A DNA stretch of 64,000 bases, from NCBI GenBank assembly GCA_018266845.1, contig JAFDZO010000016.1, positions 1-64,000 of the forward strand, given 5' to 3'. This stretch comes from Bacteroidota bacterium (GTDB taxonomy: Bacteria; Bacteroidota; Ignavibacteria; Tepidaquicellales; Tepidaquicellaceae). Made by a program: the position numbers and the translations under genes. The notes beneath the pieces were generated by a model. The model saw only the letters and a program-made list of their open reading frames with translations, was not told the origin of the DNA and did no database searches. Shown here piece after piece: positions 8,246 to 17,085 of the stretch (positions within the stretch are counted from its first letter, which is position 1; each line of letters begins with the position of its first letter).

Positions 8246-10489
8246 TCACGCTTTAATAATTTTGATTTTTATGCTTTTAGAAACAGGGGTATTGCTTTTG
8301 CGGGCAGTTTCGGAGATAGGAATTATTTCATTTGCTTCGGGAAAATATGTTGCAACTGACTTTGAAGGAATTTCATATTCAACAACTCTGAAGTTTTTTG
8401 AAACTCGCTCGTTTCCATAAAAACTTACAAGGTTTACAGTATCATTATGCTTTAAACCTGATTTTACTATGTCGTTCCTGTTCATCAATACAACACGCCT
8501 TCCCTTTATTATTCCGCGGTATCTGTCATTCATTCCATAAATGGTTGTGTTGAACTGGTCATGACTGCGAATAGTCATCATCAGGTATTCATCATCTTCT
8601 AAATGAAATTCAGGCGCTTCGCAAACTGTGAACATCGCTTTGCCAATAGGCGTATCGAAATCCCCATCTCGGGCGCAGTTAGGAAGATAAAACCCTCCCG
8701 GTTTGCGCACACGTTTATTATAATTTTCAAAACCGGGAATTACTTTTTCTATTTCATCACGAATGTTATCATAGTTCTCAGCCAATTTGCCCCAGTCAAT
8801 TTTCGTTTTAGCATACAAAGTTTCTTTTGCAAGCCTGCAAACAATTTCAGGCTCACTTAGTAGTTTATCCGAAACAGGTTTTAGATTTCCTTTTGATTGA
8901 TGAACTATTCCCATAGAGTTTTCAACTGTAACAAATTGCTCTATTCCCTTTTTAATATCTGAGTCCGTTCTTGCAAGGCAGGGAAGAATAAGAGCTTCTT
9001 CTCCGCAGCTGAAATGAGTCCTGTTAAGCTTAGTAGAAACGCTGACAGTCAGTTCACATCTCTTTAGGGCTTCTGCCGTGTAGTTTGTATCGGGAGCAGC
9101 AGATAAAAAATTTCCTCCCATTGCAAAAAATACTTTTGCTTTGCCTTCATACATTGCGTTAATAGAATCAACTGTATCATATCCGTGTTCATAAGGCGGG
9201 TTAAAACTATAAACTTCTTTGAGCTTCTCAATAAATTTTTTACTTGGCTTTTCATAAATTCCCATTGTTCTATCGCCTTGCACATTACTGTGTCCGCGAA
9301 CGGGGCACGCTCCTGCACCGGGCTTTCCTATGCTGCCTTTTAATAAAAGCAAGTTTACAATTTCCTGAATGTTGTCAACTGCGTTTTTATGCTGTGTAAG
9401 TCCCATTGCCCAGCAGAAAATAATTTTCTTTGAAGCGGCAATCATCTTAACAGCTTTTTCTATTTCTCCTATGGAAATTCCGCAGTTTTCGGCGAGCGAT
9501 TGCAGATTTTGTTTCCTTAAATCTGAAATAAATTCTTCAAACCCTGATGTTTTGTTTTTTATAAAATCTAAATCAAATATCTTTCCCGGATTTTTTTCCT
9601 CCTCTTTTAGCAATAACAACATAACTGCTTTGAGCAATGGAACGTCTCCGTTTATCCTTATTTGCAAATATAAATCAGTGAGCTTAGATGAAATGCCTAT
9701 TAAGTTTTTTATATTTTGCGGATCCTGGAAATTTAAAAGTCCTGCTTCTTTAAGCGGGTTAATAGAAATTATTTTCGCGCCGTTGCGCTTTGCTTTTTGC
9801 AAAGCCTTCATCATGCGCGGATGATTTGTGCCGGGATTTTGTCCTGCGATAATTATTAAATCTGTTTCATAAAAATCTTCAAGCTTAACTGAGCCTTTAC
9901 CAATTCCCAGTGTTTCACTTAATGCCACTCCGCTTGATTCGTGGCACATGTTGGAGCAATCAGGTAAGTTATTTGTACCGAACATTCTAACAAATAATTG
10001 ATACAAAAAAGCTGCCTCGTTGCTTGTTCTTCCCGAGGTATAAAAAATCGCTTCATTTGGGGAGGAGAGTAAGTTTAATTTTTTCGCGATTAGTGAAAAT
10101 GCTCCCTCCCATGAAATCTCTTCGTAATAATCTTTGTATTTCGGTTTGTAAACGGGCTGGGCAATTCTGCCAAGTTTGCCAAGATAAAATTCCTCCGCAT
10201 TAGATAAATCTGAAATTTTATTTTTCTTAAAAAACTCTGATGTAACTTTTTTTTTAGTTGCTTCTTCTGCAATTGCTTTTGCGCCGTTCTCACAATACTC
10301 TCCAAGGGATGAACGCTCATCGTCGGAATCTGGCCATGCGCATCCGGGACAATCGGCGCCATCGAATTGGTTTAACTTGAACATTACTTTTCCTGAACGC
10401 AGCAAATCCATCTCTGAAAGCATGTGCTTAGTTGCAGAGACAATGGAAGGAATTCCTCCCGCGGTATTTTTCGGCTTCTTTATTTTCAT
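8246..10489 (-). CDS. YdeP/FdhF-like molybdopterin oxidoreductase
   Basis: A 747-residue protein of the formate dehydrogenase alpha-like YdeP family (DMSO-reductase superfamily). The N-terminal DCPGCAWPD (C47, C50) is the hallmark of YdeP; there is no canonical four-cysteine Fe-S site. C182 in NMCHESSGVAL sits where FdhF carries its Mo-binding selenocysteine. The family's GQNPGTNHPR and VRGHSNVQGDRTMG cofactor-binding stretches are present, and the C-terminal part is a molydopterin dinucleotide-binding domain. It overlaps fdhD by 4 bp (ATGA), and mobA lies just before that, so the three form one unit for making an active Mo enzyme. E. coli YdeP is linked to acid resistance; the substrate is unknown. 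Formate oxidation cannot be assumed. Confidence 0.9.
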   Translation of the reverse strand: MKIKKPKNTAGGIPSIVSATKHMLSEMDLLRSGKVMFKLNQFDGADCPGCAWPDSDDERSSLGEYCENGAKAIAEEATKKKVTSEFFKKNKISDLSNAEEFYLGKLGRIAQPVYKPKYKDYYEEISWEGAFSLIAKKLNLLSSPNEAIFYTSGRTSNEAAFLYQLFVRMFGTNNLPDCSNMCHESSGVALSETLGIGKGSVKLEDFYETDLIIIAGQNPGTNHPRMMKALQKAKRNGAKIISINPLKEAGLLNFQDPQNIKNLIGISSKLTDLYLQIRINGDVPLLKAVMLLLLKEEEKNPGKIFDLDFIKNKTSGFEEFISDLRKQNLQSLAENCGISIGEIEKAVKMIAASKKIIFCWAMGLTQHKNAVDNIQEIVNLLLLKGSIGKPGAGACPVRGHSNVQGDRTMGIYEKPSKKFIEKLKEVYSFNPPYEHGYDTVDSINAMYEGKAKVFFAMGGNFLSAAPDTNYTAEALKRCELTVSVSTKLNRTHFSCGEEALILPCLARTDSDIKKGIEQFVTVENSMGIVHQSKGNLKPVSDKLLSEPEIVCRLAKETLYAKTKIDWGKLAENYDNIRDEIEKVIPGFENYNKRVRKPGGFYLPNCARDGDFDTPIGKAMFTVCEAPEFHLEDDEYLMMTIRSHDQFNTTIYGMNDRYRGIIKGRRVVLMNRNDIVKSGLKHNDTVNLVSFYGNERVSKNFRVVEYEIPSKSVATYFPEANEIIPISETARKSNTPVSKSIKIKIIKA

Positions 10490-11292
10490 AATTCGATTCT
10501 CTCGGGATAAGTATAGATGTTAAATCTATTCTCTCTTAAAAAACCAATCAATGTAATTTTATTTTCTTGTGCAAGTTCGATAGCGAGAGATGAAGGCGCG
10601 CCTACTGCGCACACAACCGAGATACCAAGCATTGTGGATTTTTGTATAAGCTCGAAGCTTGTCCGTCCGCTTAAAAGTAAAATATAATTATTTAATGGAA
10701 TAAGATCGTTTTGCAAAGCAAAACCTGCAAGCTTATCCAAAGCATTGTGTCTGCCGACATCTTCTTTTAGGGTAATGAAATTTCCACTAAAGTCAAATAA
10801 TCCGCTTGCGTGGAGTCCTCCTGTCATATCAAAAATATTTTGGTTTTTCCGTAATGTTTCAGGTAAGGTGAGAATTGTATTTTTTTGAATTTTCAAAGGA
10901 GAAAATTCAATTTTGTAATTAGAATTTAGCTTAACTGAATCAATCGAGCTTTTGCCGCACACACCGCAGCTTGAAGTCATATAAAAATTTCTATCAGAAT
11001 TTTTTAAGTTAATTTCTGAGTCCGGTTTTATAAACACTGTAATCGTATTAATTCCTGTTGAAAAATTTTCTATAGCGTAGGTATCTTTTATTATCCCTTC
11101 TGTAAATAAAAATCCCGCAGCAAGCTCTTTGTCATTTCCCGGAGTCCGCATAGTAATGGAAACAACTTTTTTAATTTGCTCTTTCCCATATATAATAGAT
11201 ATTTCCAGCGGCTCTTCAATAGCAGCGCTATCACTTTGCTCGCTTACTTCGCGATGATTTACTTTTAAAATTTTATATTCTGTATTACTCAT
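10486..11292 (-). CDS. fdhD: FdhD sulfurtransferase for molybdenum cofactor
   Basis: A 268-residue FdhD, which passes sulfur from a cysteine desulfurase to the bis-MGD cofactor of formate dehydrogenase-like enzymes. The conserved C-x-x-C loop is seen as SSCGVCGK (C109, C112), along with TGGLHASGLF and EDVGRHNALDKL, both strong family signatures. Length is normal. It overlaps mobA by 8 bp and the YdeP-like gene by 4 bp, so all three are translationally coupled and the partner enzyme is almost certainly the YdeP-like protein. Confidence 0.95.
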   Translation of the reverse strand: MSNTEYKILKVNHREVSEQSDSAAIEEPLEISIIYGKEQIKKVVSITMRTPGNDKELAAGFLFTEGIIKDTYAIENFSTGINTITVFIKPDSEINLKNSDRNFYMTSSCGVCGKSSIDSVKLNSNYKIEFSPLKIQKNTILTLPETLRKNQNIFDMTGGLHASGLFDFSGNFITLKEDVGRHNALDKLAGFALQNDLIPLNNYILLLSGRTSFELIQKSTMLGISVVCAVGAPSSLAIELAQENKITLIGFLRENRFNIYTYPERIEL

Positions 11293-11821
11293 CTTTATCT
11301 ATAATGGGCTGGTAAAGAGGAATATGCTTACACTCAAAATCTTTCAAAAATTTTATGATTGAATATTTACCGGCTTTATATTTCTCCAAAAGAATTTTGT
11401 TTGCTTTATTTTCGATTATTACAAGAGAAGGTTCAGGAAAATTATTAATACTAAAACATGATGCAAATTTATCGTCGTCTCTTTCGTTAAGTAAAATTTC
11501 AATTAAGTTCTCAATATTCACTAAATCACAATACATAACAAGAAAATTATCCTTTGGGTATTTTTCAATTGCAGATATTAACCCCGTTAATGGTCCTTGG
11601 TTTTCAGCAGATTCATCGTCGAAAATTATTTCATAAAGATTATCTGGAATTTCCGCCTGCTTTTTATTTCTTGAAATTAAAATTTTGTTGCAGTGAGGTT
11701 TTATAAGATTGGCTAAATAAAAAATTTGTGGTATGCCGTTATATTCAAGCAATGCCTTATCCATTCCCATGCGGGAACTTTTTCCGCCTGCAAGAATGAT
11801 ACCTGTTAAGCAATCTGCCAT
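11285..11821 (-). CDS. mobA: Molybdenum cofactor guanylyltransferase
   Basis: A 178-residue MobA, which joins GMP from GTP to Mo-molybdopterin to give the guanine dinucleotide form needed by DMSO-reductase-type enzymes. The nucleotide-binding loop is LAGGKSSRMGMDK (10-22), and the later YCDLVN aspartate fits metal binding. I start at the ATG at 11821 (MADCLTG); an in-frame TTG two codons earlier is less likely. The protein is first in the mobA-fdhD-ydeP-like unit, and the upstream gene is closed off by a terminator at 11824-11851. Other Mo cofactor genes are not in the window. Confidence 0.85.
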   Translation of the reverse strand: MADCLTGIILAGGKSSRMGMDKALLEYNGIPQIFYLANLIKPHCNKILISRNKKQAEIPDNLYEIIFDDESAENQGPLTGLISAIEKYPKDNFLVMYCDLVNIENLIEILLNERDDDKFASCFSINNFPEPSLVIIENKANKILLEKYKAGKYSIIKFLKDFECKHIPLYQPIIDKDE

Positions 11822-11823
11822 AA

Positions 11824-11851
11824 ACAAAAAGAGCGAAACATGTTCGCTCTT
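11824..11851 (-). terminator. Intrinsic terminator of the aldehyde dehydrogenase unit
   Basis: A perfect 9-bp stem (11829-11837 with 11843-11851) and a 5-nt loop. On the minus strand it is followed by TTTTTGTTTA. It lies 24 bases after the aldehyde dehydrogenase stop and directly before mobA, so it separates the deoC-ALDH unit from the Mo unit. Confidence 0.75.
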
Positions 11852-11875
11852 AAAATATAGTTATGAAATTATTTT

Positions 11876-13378
11876 TTATAAACTAACATATGCATCCAAT
11901 CCCTGCTTGCCTCCCTCGCGCCCGAAGCCGCTTTCTTTGTAACCGCCGAACGGAGACGCGGGATTGAATTTATTAAATGTGTTTGCCCATACAACGCCTG
12001 CTCTTATTTTACTGAGCACATTGAAAACTTTCGAACCTTTGTCTGTCCATACACCCGCTGAAAGTCCGTAGAAAGTATTATTAGCTTTTTCCACAGCTTC
12101 TGCAGGAGTTCTAAATGTAAGAATAGAAAGTACCGGTCCGAATATTTCTTCGTTCGCAATTCTGTTTGACTGCGCAACTTCGGTGAAGAATGTCGGCTTG
12201 AACCAGAAGCCTCTTGCCGGCAATGTGCATTCAGGCTGATACATGCTTGCGCCCTCTGCAACACCCGAGTCAACCATTTCTTTAATTTTATTCAGCTGCA
12301 TTCTTGAGTTGATAGCGCCGATGTCTGTATTTTTATCCAGTGGATCGCCAACTCTAAGATTTCTCATTCTGTGTTTCAACTTTTTAACAACTATGTCCTT
12401 TATGCTTTCCTGCACCAAAAGTCGTGAACCTGCGCAGCATACATGCCCTTGATTAAAATAAATTCCGTTTATAATTCCTTCTATAGCTGCATCAATCGGA
12501 GCATCTTCAAATATTATGTTTGCCGCTTTTCCTCCAAGCTCAAGAGTAAGCTTCTTATCCGTTCCTGCAATGGAGCGCATGATAATTTTTCCTACTTCAG
12601 TAGAACCCGTAAAAGCAATCTTCTTTACCTTAGGATGATTAACCAGATAAGCGCCTGTAGCGCCATCTCCTGAAATAATATTTACAACGCCTTCAGGGAC
12701 TCCGGCTTCCTCTATAACTTCTGCTAGTTTGTAAAGTGTCAGCGGAGTCGTTTCAGCTGATTTTATTACAACTGTATTTCCGCAGGCAAGCGCAGGCGCA
12801 ATTTTCCATGCTGCCATAAGCAGAGGAAAATTCCATGGAATAATTTGCCCTACAACCCCTATAGGTTTTGGGTTTTGTCCCGGAAAAGCATACTTTAATT
12901 TATCTGCCCACCCGGCATAATAAAAGAAATGAGCGATTGAAAGCGGAATATCCACTGCCTTTGATTCGCGCACGGGCTTTCCGCCGTTCATAGATTCTAT
13001 AATTGAAAACTCTCTTGCTTTTTCCTGTAGTATTCTTGCAATTCTGAAAATATATTTTGAACGTTCCTTAGCAGAAATTTTGCTCCATACATTATCGTAA
13101 GCTTTTGAGGCAGCGTTAACTGCTTTATCAACTTCTTTTCCTTCTGCATACGCAACTTTGGAAATCACTTCTTCATTAGAAGGATTTATCGTATCAAAAT
13201 ATTTTTTCGTTTTTTCCCATTTACCGTTTATGAATAAATCATACTTCGGCTTTAATTTTATATGCGACGGATCTTCGATGGATTTCGAGTAATTCCATTT
13301 TGGAACTATGTTTGTTCCTTTTACGGTAATTTCTTTTGCTGCTGCTTTTTTTGCTTTCGCAGGTAGTTTTGAACTCAT
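11876..13378 (-). CDS. Aldehyde dehydrogenase (NAD(P)+-dependent)
   Basis: A 500-residue ALDH superfamily enzyme that oxidises an aldehyde to the acid. Key residues are present: oxyanion N183 in IPWNFPL, general base E280 in LELGGK, and nucleophile C314 in [11 protein letters not shown]. The C-terminal ESGFGREGG block is typical. About 40 residues at the N-terminus (lysine- and alanine-rich, [10 protein letters not shown]) precede the usual domain and look like a disordered extension. It lies downstream of a 52-residue protein gene and deoC on the same strand. DeoC makes acetaldehyde, so acetaldehyde is the likely substrate; this is inference from context. Confidence 0.92.
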   Translation of the reverse strand: MSSKLPAKAKKAAAKEITVKGTNIVPKWNYSKSIEDPSHIKLKPKYDLFINGKWEKTKKYFDTINPSNEEVISKVAYAEGKEVDKAVNAASKAYDNVWSKISAKERSKYIFRIARILQEKAREFSIIESMNGGKPVRESKAVDIPLSIAHFFYYAGWADKLKYAFPGQNPKPIGVVGQIIPWNFPLLMAAWKIAPALACGNTVVIKSAETTPLTLYKLAEVIEEAGVPEGVVNIISGDGATGAYLVNHPKVKKIAFTGSTEVGKIIMRSIAGTDKKLTLELGGKAANIIFEDAPIDAAIEGIINGIYFNQGHVCCAGSRLLVQESIKDIVVKKLKHRMRNLRVGDPLDKNTDIGAINSRMQLNKIKEMVDSGVAEGASMYQPECTLPARGFWFKPTFFTEVAQSNRIANEEIFGPVLSILTFRTPAEAVEKANNTFYGLSAGVWTDKGSKVFNVLSKIRAGVVWANTFNKFNPASPFGGYKESGFGREGGKQGLDAYVSL

Positions 13379-13403
13379 TGTGTAAAATTAAAATTCTTTA
13401 ATG

Positions 13404-13562
13404 TTAATCAACTGATTTGCCTTCGCTCTCAACAAACTTCTTAATCGCTTCGAGATTTGCAAGTATCATTTTTGCTTTGTTCAGTCCGAATGAGAACGGA
13501 TATTTTTCTCCCGGATTTAAACAAATTAATTGATTTCCTTTGTATTCCTGAATTTCTGCCAT
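13404..13562 (-). CDS. Conserved-looking 52-residue protein between deoC and aldehyde dehydrogenase
   Basis: A short open frame from ATG (13560-13562) to TAA (13404-13406). It begins MAEIQEYKGNQLICL, then NPGEKYPFSFGLNKAKMIL, and ends EGKSVD. It has no membrane segment and no known motif. It starts 10 bases after the deoC stop and ends 25 bases before the ALDH start, all on the minus strand, which supports real translation. The composition is protein-like, with alternating charged and hydrophobic residues in the last half that suggest one amphipathic helix. I do not recognise the family. Confidence 0.7.
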   Translation of the reverse strand: MAEIQEYKGNQLICLNPGEKYPFSFGLNKAKMILANLEAIKKFVESEGKSVD

Positions 13563-13572
13563 AACTTAATAA

Positions 13573-14523
13573 TTAATCTATTGTGAAATAATCTGCTCCC
13601 TGATAGAAGCCGGTTTTTTGTTTTCTAATCTGCATTAATAAATCATTAAGCAGTGTGCTTGCTCCGAGACGGAACATATTCGGATTGAGCCAATCGGGTC
13701 CGAGTGTTTCATTCACAAGCACTAAATAGGCAATTGCATCTTTAGCGGTGCGGATTCCTCCTGCAGGCTTCATGCCGATTTTTATTCCTGTTTCAAAATA
13801 ATAATCCCTTATTGCTTCGAGCATAACTAATGTAACAGGAAGTGTTGCAGCGGGCTGAACTTTTCCTGTAGAAGTTTTAATAAAATCTGCGCCTGCCATC
13901 ATTGCAAGTATGCTAGCCTTGCGGACGTTATCAAATGTTTCAAGTTCTCCTGTTTCAAGGATAACTTTTAAATGTACGTCCCATTTTTTGCCGAGCTTTT
14001 CGCTCATGTATTTTGACTCCTGAACGCAGACTTGTTTGATTTCTTTTATCTCATCAAACACTGTCTGATATTCACCGGATAAAAATTCTCCTCTGGAAAT
14101 TACCATATCTATTTCATCTGCTCCGTCGCGGATGCAGTCAACTGTATCCTGAACTCTTAAATCCATTGAATATTGTCCTGAAGGGAAAGCGGTAGCAACG
14201 GATGCTACATGAACACCGGAATCTCCGACTGCTCTTCTTGCATGTTTAATCATGTTCGGATACACGCATACAGCTCCGCAGTGCGGAATGGAAGAGTCTC
14301 CGGGCATAGGATGAATTGCTTTCTGGCACATAGCAATTACTTTGCCTTCAGTATCTTTTCCTTCAAGAGTTGTAAGGTCTATCATTGAAATAGCAGTTTC
14401 CAATGCCCAAAATTTGCTATCGGTTTTTATGCTTCTTCCTGCAAGCATTGCAGCGCGTTCTTTTGTTCCTATTTCATCAACGGGCAATAAGAAATTGCTT
14501 AGAAAATTCTCTTTGAACTTCAT
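13573..14523 (-). CDS. deoC: Deoxyribose-phosphate aldolase
   Basis: A 316-residue DeoC of the longer class, which cleaves 2-deoxyribose 5-phosphate to acetaldehyde and glyceraldehyde 3-phosphate. The Schiff-base lysine is K216 in DFIKTSTGK, and the second catalytic lysine is K252 in GMKPAGGIRTAKDA. The DEIDMVISRG strand carries the conserved aspartate. Length exceeds the 220-260 residues of the short bacterial type and resembles the E. coli/eukaryotic long forms plus an N-terminal extension. It leads a likely three-gene unit (deoC, 52-mer, ALDH) that would take the acetaldehyde on to acetate. Confidence 0.95.
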   Translation of the reverse strand: MKFKENFLSNFLLPVDEIGTKERAAMLAGRSIKTDSKFWALETAISMIDLTTLEGKDTEGKVIAMCQKAIHPMPGDSSIPHCGAVCVYPNMIKHARRAVGDSGVHVASVATAFPSGQYSMDLRVQDTVDCIRDGADEIDMVISRGEFLSGEYQTVFDEIKEIKQVCVQESKYMSEKLGKKWDVHLKVILETGELETFDNVRKASILAMMAGADFIKTSTGKVQPAATLPVTLVMLEAIRDYYFETGIKIGMKPAGGIRTAKDAIAYLVLVNETLGPDWLNPNMFRLGASTLLNDLLMQIRKQKTGFYQGADYFTID

Positions 14524-14633
14524 TATTTGTAAAAAAATTGATTTTCTGAATGTAATAATTATAGCAAGAGATTAAAATAGACTAAAATTTATCTAAAAAA
14601 AAATATATTTTACTTTTTTTAAACTAACCGTCA

Positions 14634-16463
14634 ATGCCGGAAAAAAAATCATCTTCCGTAAGAAAACTGACAGTAGAACAATTTTTTGCTATCAGGTCAA
14701 TTTCAGGATTTTCCCTATCCGAAAAGAATCAACAGATTTTTTATTTAACAAATACCACAGGACTTCCGCAAATCTGGGTAACTTCAATCGCAGGAGGAGT
14801 TACAAAACAGATTTCAATGTGGCACGAATCTATCAGGGAAGTTCATCACAACCCCAAAACAAACGATTTAATTTTTGTAAGCGATAATAACGGCGATGAG
14901 CAGATGCAGATTTACTCAATGCCAGATAAAGGCGGCGAGGTAACTTATCTCTCCGAAGGATTTGAAAACTCTCAAACTCTTTTTATTACTTACAACAAAA
15001 AGGGAAATAAATTTTTATTTGCCACCAATAAACGTCTTCAGTATAATTTTGATAATTACATAAGGGATTTAAAGACTGGGAAAAATATTCTTGTGAAAGG
15101 ATTTGATGATGAGTATCCGACTCATGCTTCCGAGTGGAGCGCAAACGAGAGATACATTGTGTTTGAGCGAATCTATGGAAATCTTAACAAAGACCTTCTG
15201 CTGTATGATTCAAAAAATGACACGCTGAAAAATATTACTGAGCACGATATAAAAGAAAACATCTTTTACAGCAATATTCATTTTGATAAAAAAGACAAAG
15301 GCTTTTATTATCTTGCAGATGAAGGGCGCGAGTTCAAAGGATTAAAGTATTACGATATTAAAACCGGAAAATCGGAATGGGTTATTACTGAAAACTGGGA
15401 TATCGTCAGCTATAATTTTTCAAAGGATTTTAAGACGATGTGCTGGGTAATAAATGAGAACGGCAGTTATATTACGAAAATAAAAAATTTAAAAACCGGT
15501 AAAGTTAAAAAATTAAAGCTAAAGAAAGAAACTTATCACGGGATTACTTTTACTTCCGACGGCAAAAAACTTGTGTATATGTGTAATAGCCCGCTTGTTC
15601 CGACGGAAATTTATGTTTACGATTTAGCAAAGGATAAAAAATATGCAGTTACGGATTCTCTTATAGGAAATATTAGTGAAGATGCTTTTACGCAGCCGCA
15701 TGATATTTTTTACAAAAGTTTTGACGGATTAAAAATTCACGGTCTGATTTACATTCCCAAAGGATTAAAAAAAGACGGCAGAAACGCTGCTATACTCTGG
15801 CCCCATGGCGGACCCGAAGCGCAGGAAATGCACAACTTCAATAAGTATCTGCAAGTCTTTACCAATGCAGGTTACATTGTAATTGCACCTAACTTCAGGG
15901 GAAGCGTAGGTTACGGAAAAACTTTCCAGAAGATGATTTATAAAGACTGGGGGGGAGCCGAGCTGAATGATGTTCTTGGAGCAGTAGAATATTTAAAGCA
16001 AACCGGATATGCTGACCCGAAGAAAATAGCAGTGGTGGGCGGCAGCTTTGGCGGATTTATGACACTTACCTGTGTTACAAAGGTGCCCAAGGTTTGGAAA
16101 TGCGCAATTGATATTTTCGGTCCTTCAAATTTATTTACCTTCCTGGAGTCAGTTCCTGAACATTGGAAACAGGGAACTGATATTCTTGTCGGAAATGCCG
16201 TAACCGATAAGGAGATGCTGAAGGAAAGATCTCCGATAAATTATGTTGAAAATATAAAATGCCCGATGCTTGTAATTCAAGGAAAGCACGACCCGCGTGT
16301 AGTGGAAGCGGAGTCAGTGCAGATTGTGGAAAAGCTAAGAGCGATGAACAAGCCGGTAGAGTATATGCTGCTTGAAGATGAAGGGCATGGATTTTCAAAA
16401 GTTTCCAACCAGATAAAAGTTTTTAAGCTAATGTTGAATTTCCTCGATAAATACTTAAAATAA
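14634..16463 (+). CDS. S9 family prolyl oligopeptidase-type serine peptidase
   Basis: A 609-residue S9 peptidase with an N-terminal beta-propeller (about 1-350, WD40-like/DPP-IV type) and a C-terminal alpha/beta hydrolase domain. The catalytic set can be placed as S471 (GGSFGGF), D553 (GKHDPRV) and H585 (EGHGF). WPHGGPEAQ supplies the oxyanion region. No signal peptide is seen, so it is probably cytoplasmic and degrades peptides, perhaps acyl-aminoacyl or dipeptidyl substrates. It stands alone, 29 bases before a lipoprotein gene on the same strand. Confidence 0.93.
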   Translation: MPEKKSSSVRKLTVEQFFAIRSISGFSLSEKNQQIFYLTNTTGLPQIWVTSIAGGVTKQISMWHESIREVHHNPKTNDLIFVSDNNGDEQMQIYSMPDKGGEVTYLSEGFENSQTLFITYNKKGNKFLFATNKRLQYNFDNYIRDLKTGKNILVKGFDDEYPTHASEWSANERYIVFERIYGNLNKDLLLYDSKNDTLKNITEHDIKENIFYSNIHFDKKDKGFYYLADEGREFKGLKYYDIKTGKSEWVITENWDIVSYNFSKDFKTMCWVINENGSYITKIKNLKTGKVKKLKLKKETYHGITFTSDGKKLVYMCNSPLVPTEIYVYDLAKDKKYAVTDSLIGNISEDAFTQPHDIFYKSFDGLKIHGLIYIPKGLKKDGRNAAILWPHGGPEAQEMHNFNKYLQVFTNAGYIVIAPNFRGSVGYGKTFQKMIYKDWGGAELNDVLGAVEYLKQTGYADPKKIAVVGGSFGGFMTLTCVTKVPKVWKCAIDIFGPSNLFTFLESVPEHWKQGTDILVGNAVTDKEMLKERSPINYVENIKCPMLVIQGKHDPRVVEAESVQIVEKLRAMNKPVEYMLLEDEGHGFSKVSNQIKVFKLMLNFLDKYLK

Positions 16464-16491
16464 TCTTATCTTTACAAAACCTATTTAGAAG

Positions 16492-16959
16492 ATGAGAAAT
16501 TTTAAAACTTATTTTTCTACTTTACTTTTTGCAATTGTATTGGCTGTTTCAACCTACTTGAGCGGATGCGTTCCGTTCGATGAATCAGCCAGTGATGACC
16601 CGTGCGTTCAGTGCGAAGAGCAAAAGAAAAAATACGTTCCGCCTACAACTTATATACCGCCAACGACTTATACGCCGCCTCCGACGACTTATACACCGCC
16701 TCCGACAAATTATACACCTATAAATACCGTAATTCAGCTTGGAGCTTTTGTGAATAAAACATACGCAGATAACTTTATGGCAAGAGCAAAAAATGATTTG
16801 CAGGGATATTTTATTGATATGAAATGGAACAAGAAAGGGTTTTATCAGATAGTAACCGGAGAGTATAATAATCTTGGCAAAGCTGAGCAGGATTTATCAT
16901 TTGTGAAATCGAAAGGTTATAATGATGCTTTTATTAAGGAAACAAAATATCTGCAATAA
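16492..16959 (+). CDS. SPOR-domain lipoprotein
   Basis: A 155-residue lipoprotein. The signal peptide ends in a lipobox, LSGC with C26. A proline-, threonine- and tyrosine-rich linker with repeated PPTTY/PPPTTYT units (about 45-75) is followed by a SPOR domain (about 78-155, starting VIQLGAFVNKTYADNF), which binds denuded glycan strands of peptidoglycan at division sites. The short linker repeats at DNA level (16640-16720) could vary in copy number. A strong terminator follows at 16985. A role at the septum or cell wall is inferred from the domain. Confidence 0.88.
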   Translation: MRNFKTYFSTLLFAIVLAVSTYLSGCVPFDESASDDPCVQCEEQKKKYVPPTTYIPPTTYTPPPTTYTPPPTNYTPINTVIQLGAFVNKTYADNFMARAKNDLQGYFIDMKWNKKGFYQIVTGEYNNLGKAEQDLSFVKSKGYNDAFIKETKYLQ

Positions 16960-16984
16960 AAAAATTGAAATAAATTTTTATGGA

Positions 16985-17016
16985 AGCCTCTTTAATAATA
17001 TTAAAGGGGCTTTTTT
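16985..17016 (+). terminator. Intrinsic terminator after SPOR lipoprotein gene
   Basis: An 11-bp stem with one G-U pair (16985-16995 with 17001-17011) and a 5-nt loop, followed by a run of six Ts. It lies 26 bases past the lipoprotein stop and separates it from carA. Confidence 0.85.
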
Positions 17017-17085
17017 GTTTCTAAATTTTAAATTCCATTTTTTGTAACTTATATACCACCCCTATAACACATTAGAGAAACTCCA

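Noticed and set aside
8246-10489. Calling the YdeP-like enzyme formate dehydrogenase
   Set aside because: The neighbouring FdhD makes it tempting, but the N-terminal DCPGCAWPD and absence of the Fe-S site define the YdeP branch, whose substrate is unknown.
16640-16720. PPTTY-coding short repeats as a phase-variable tract
   Set aside because: Imperfect and only four or five units in a normal proline-rich linker; no frameshift effect expected since units keep the frame.
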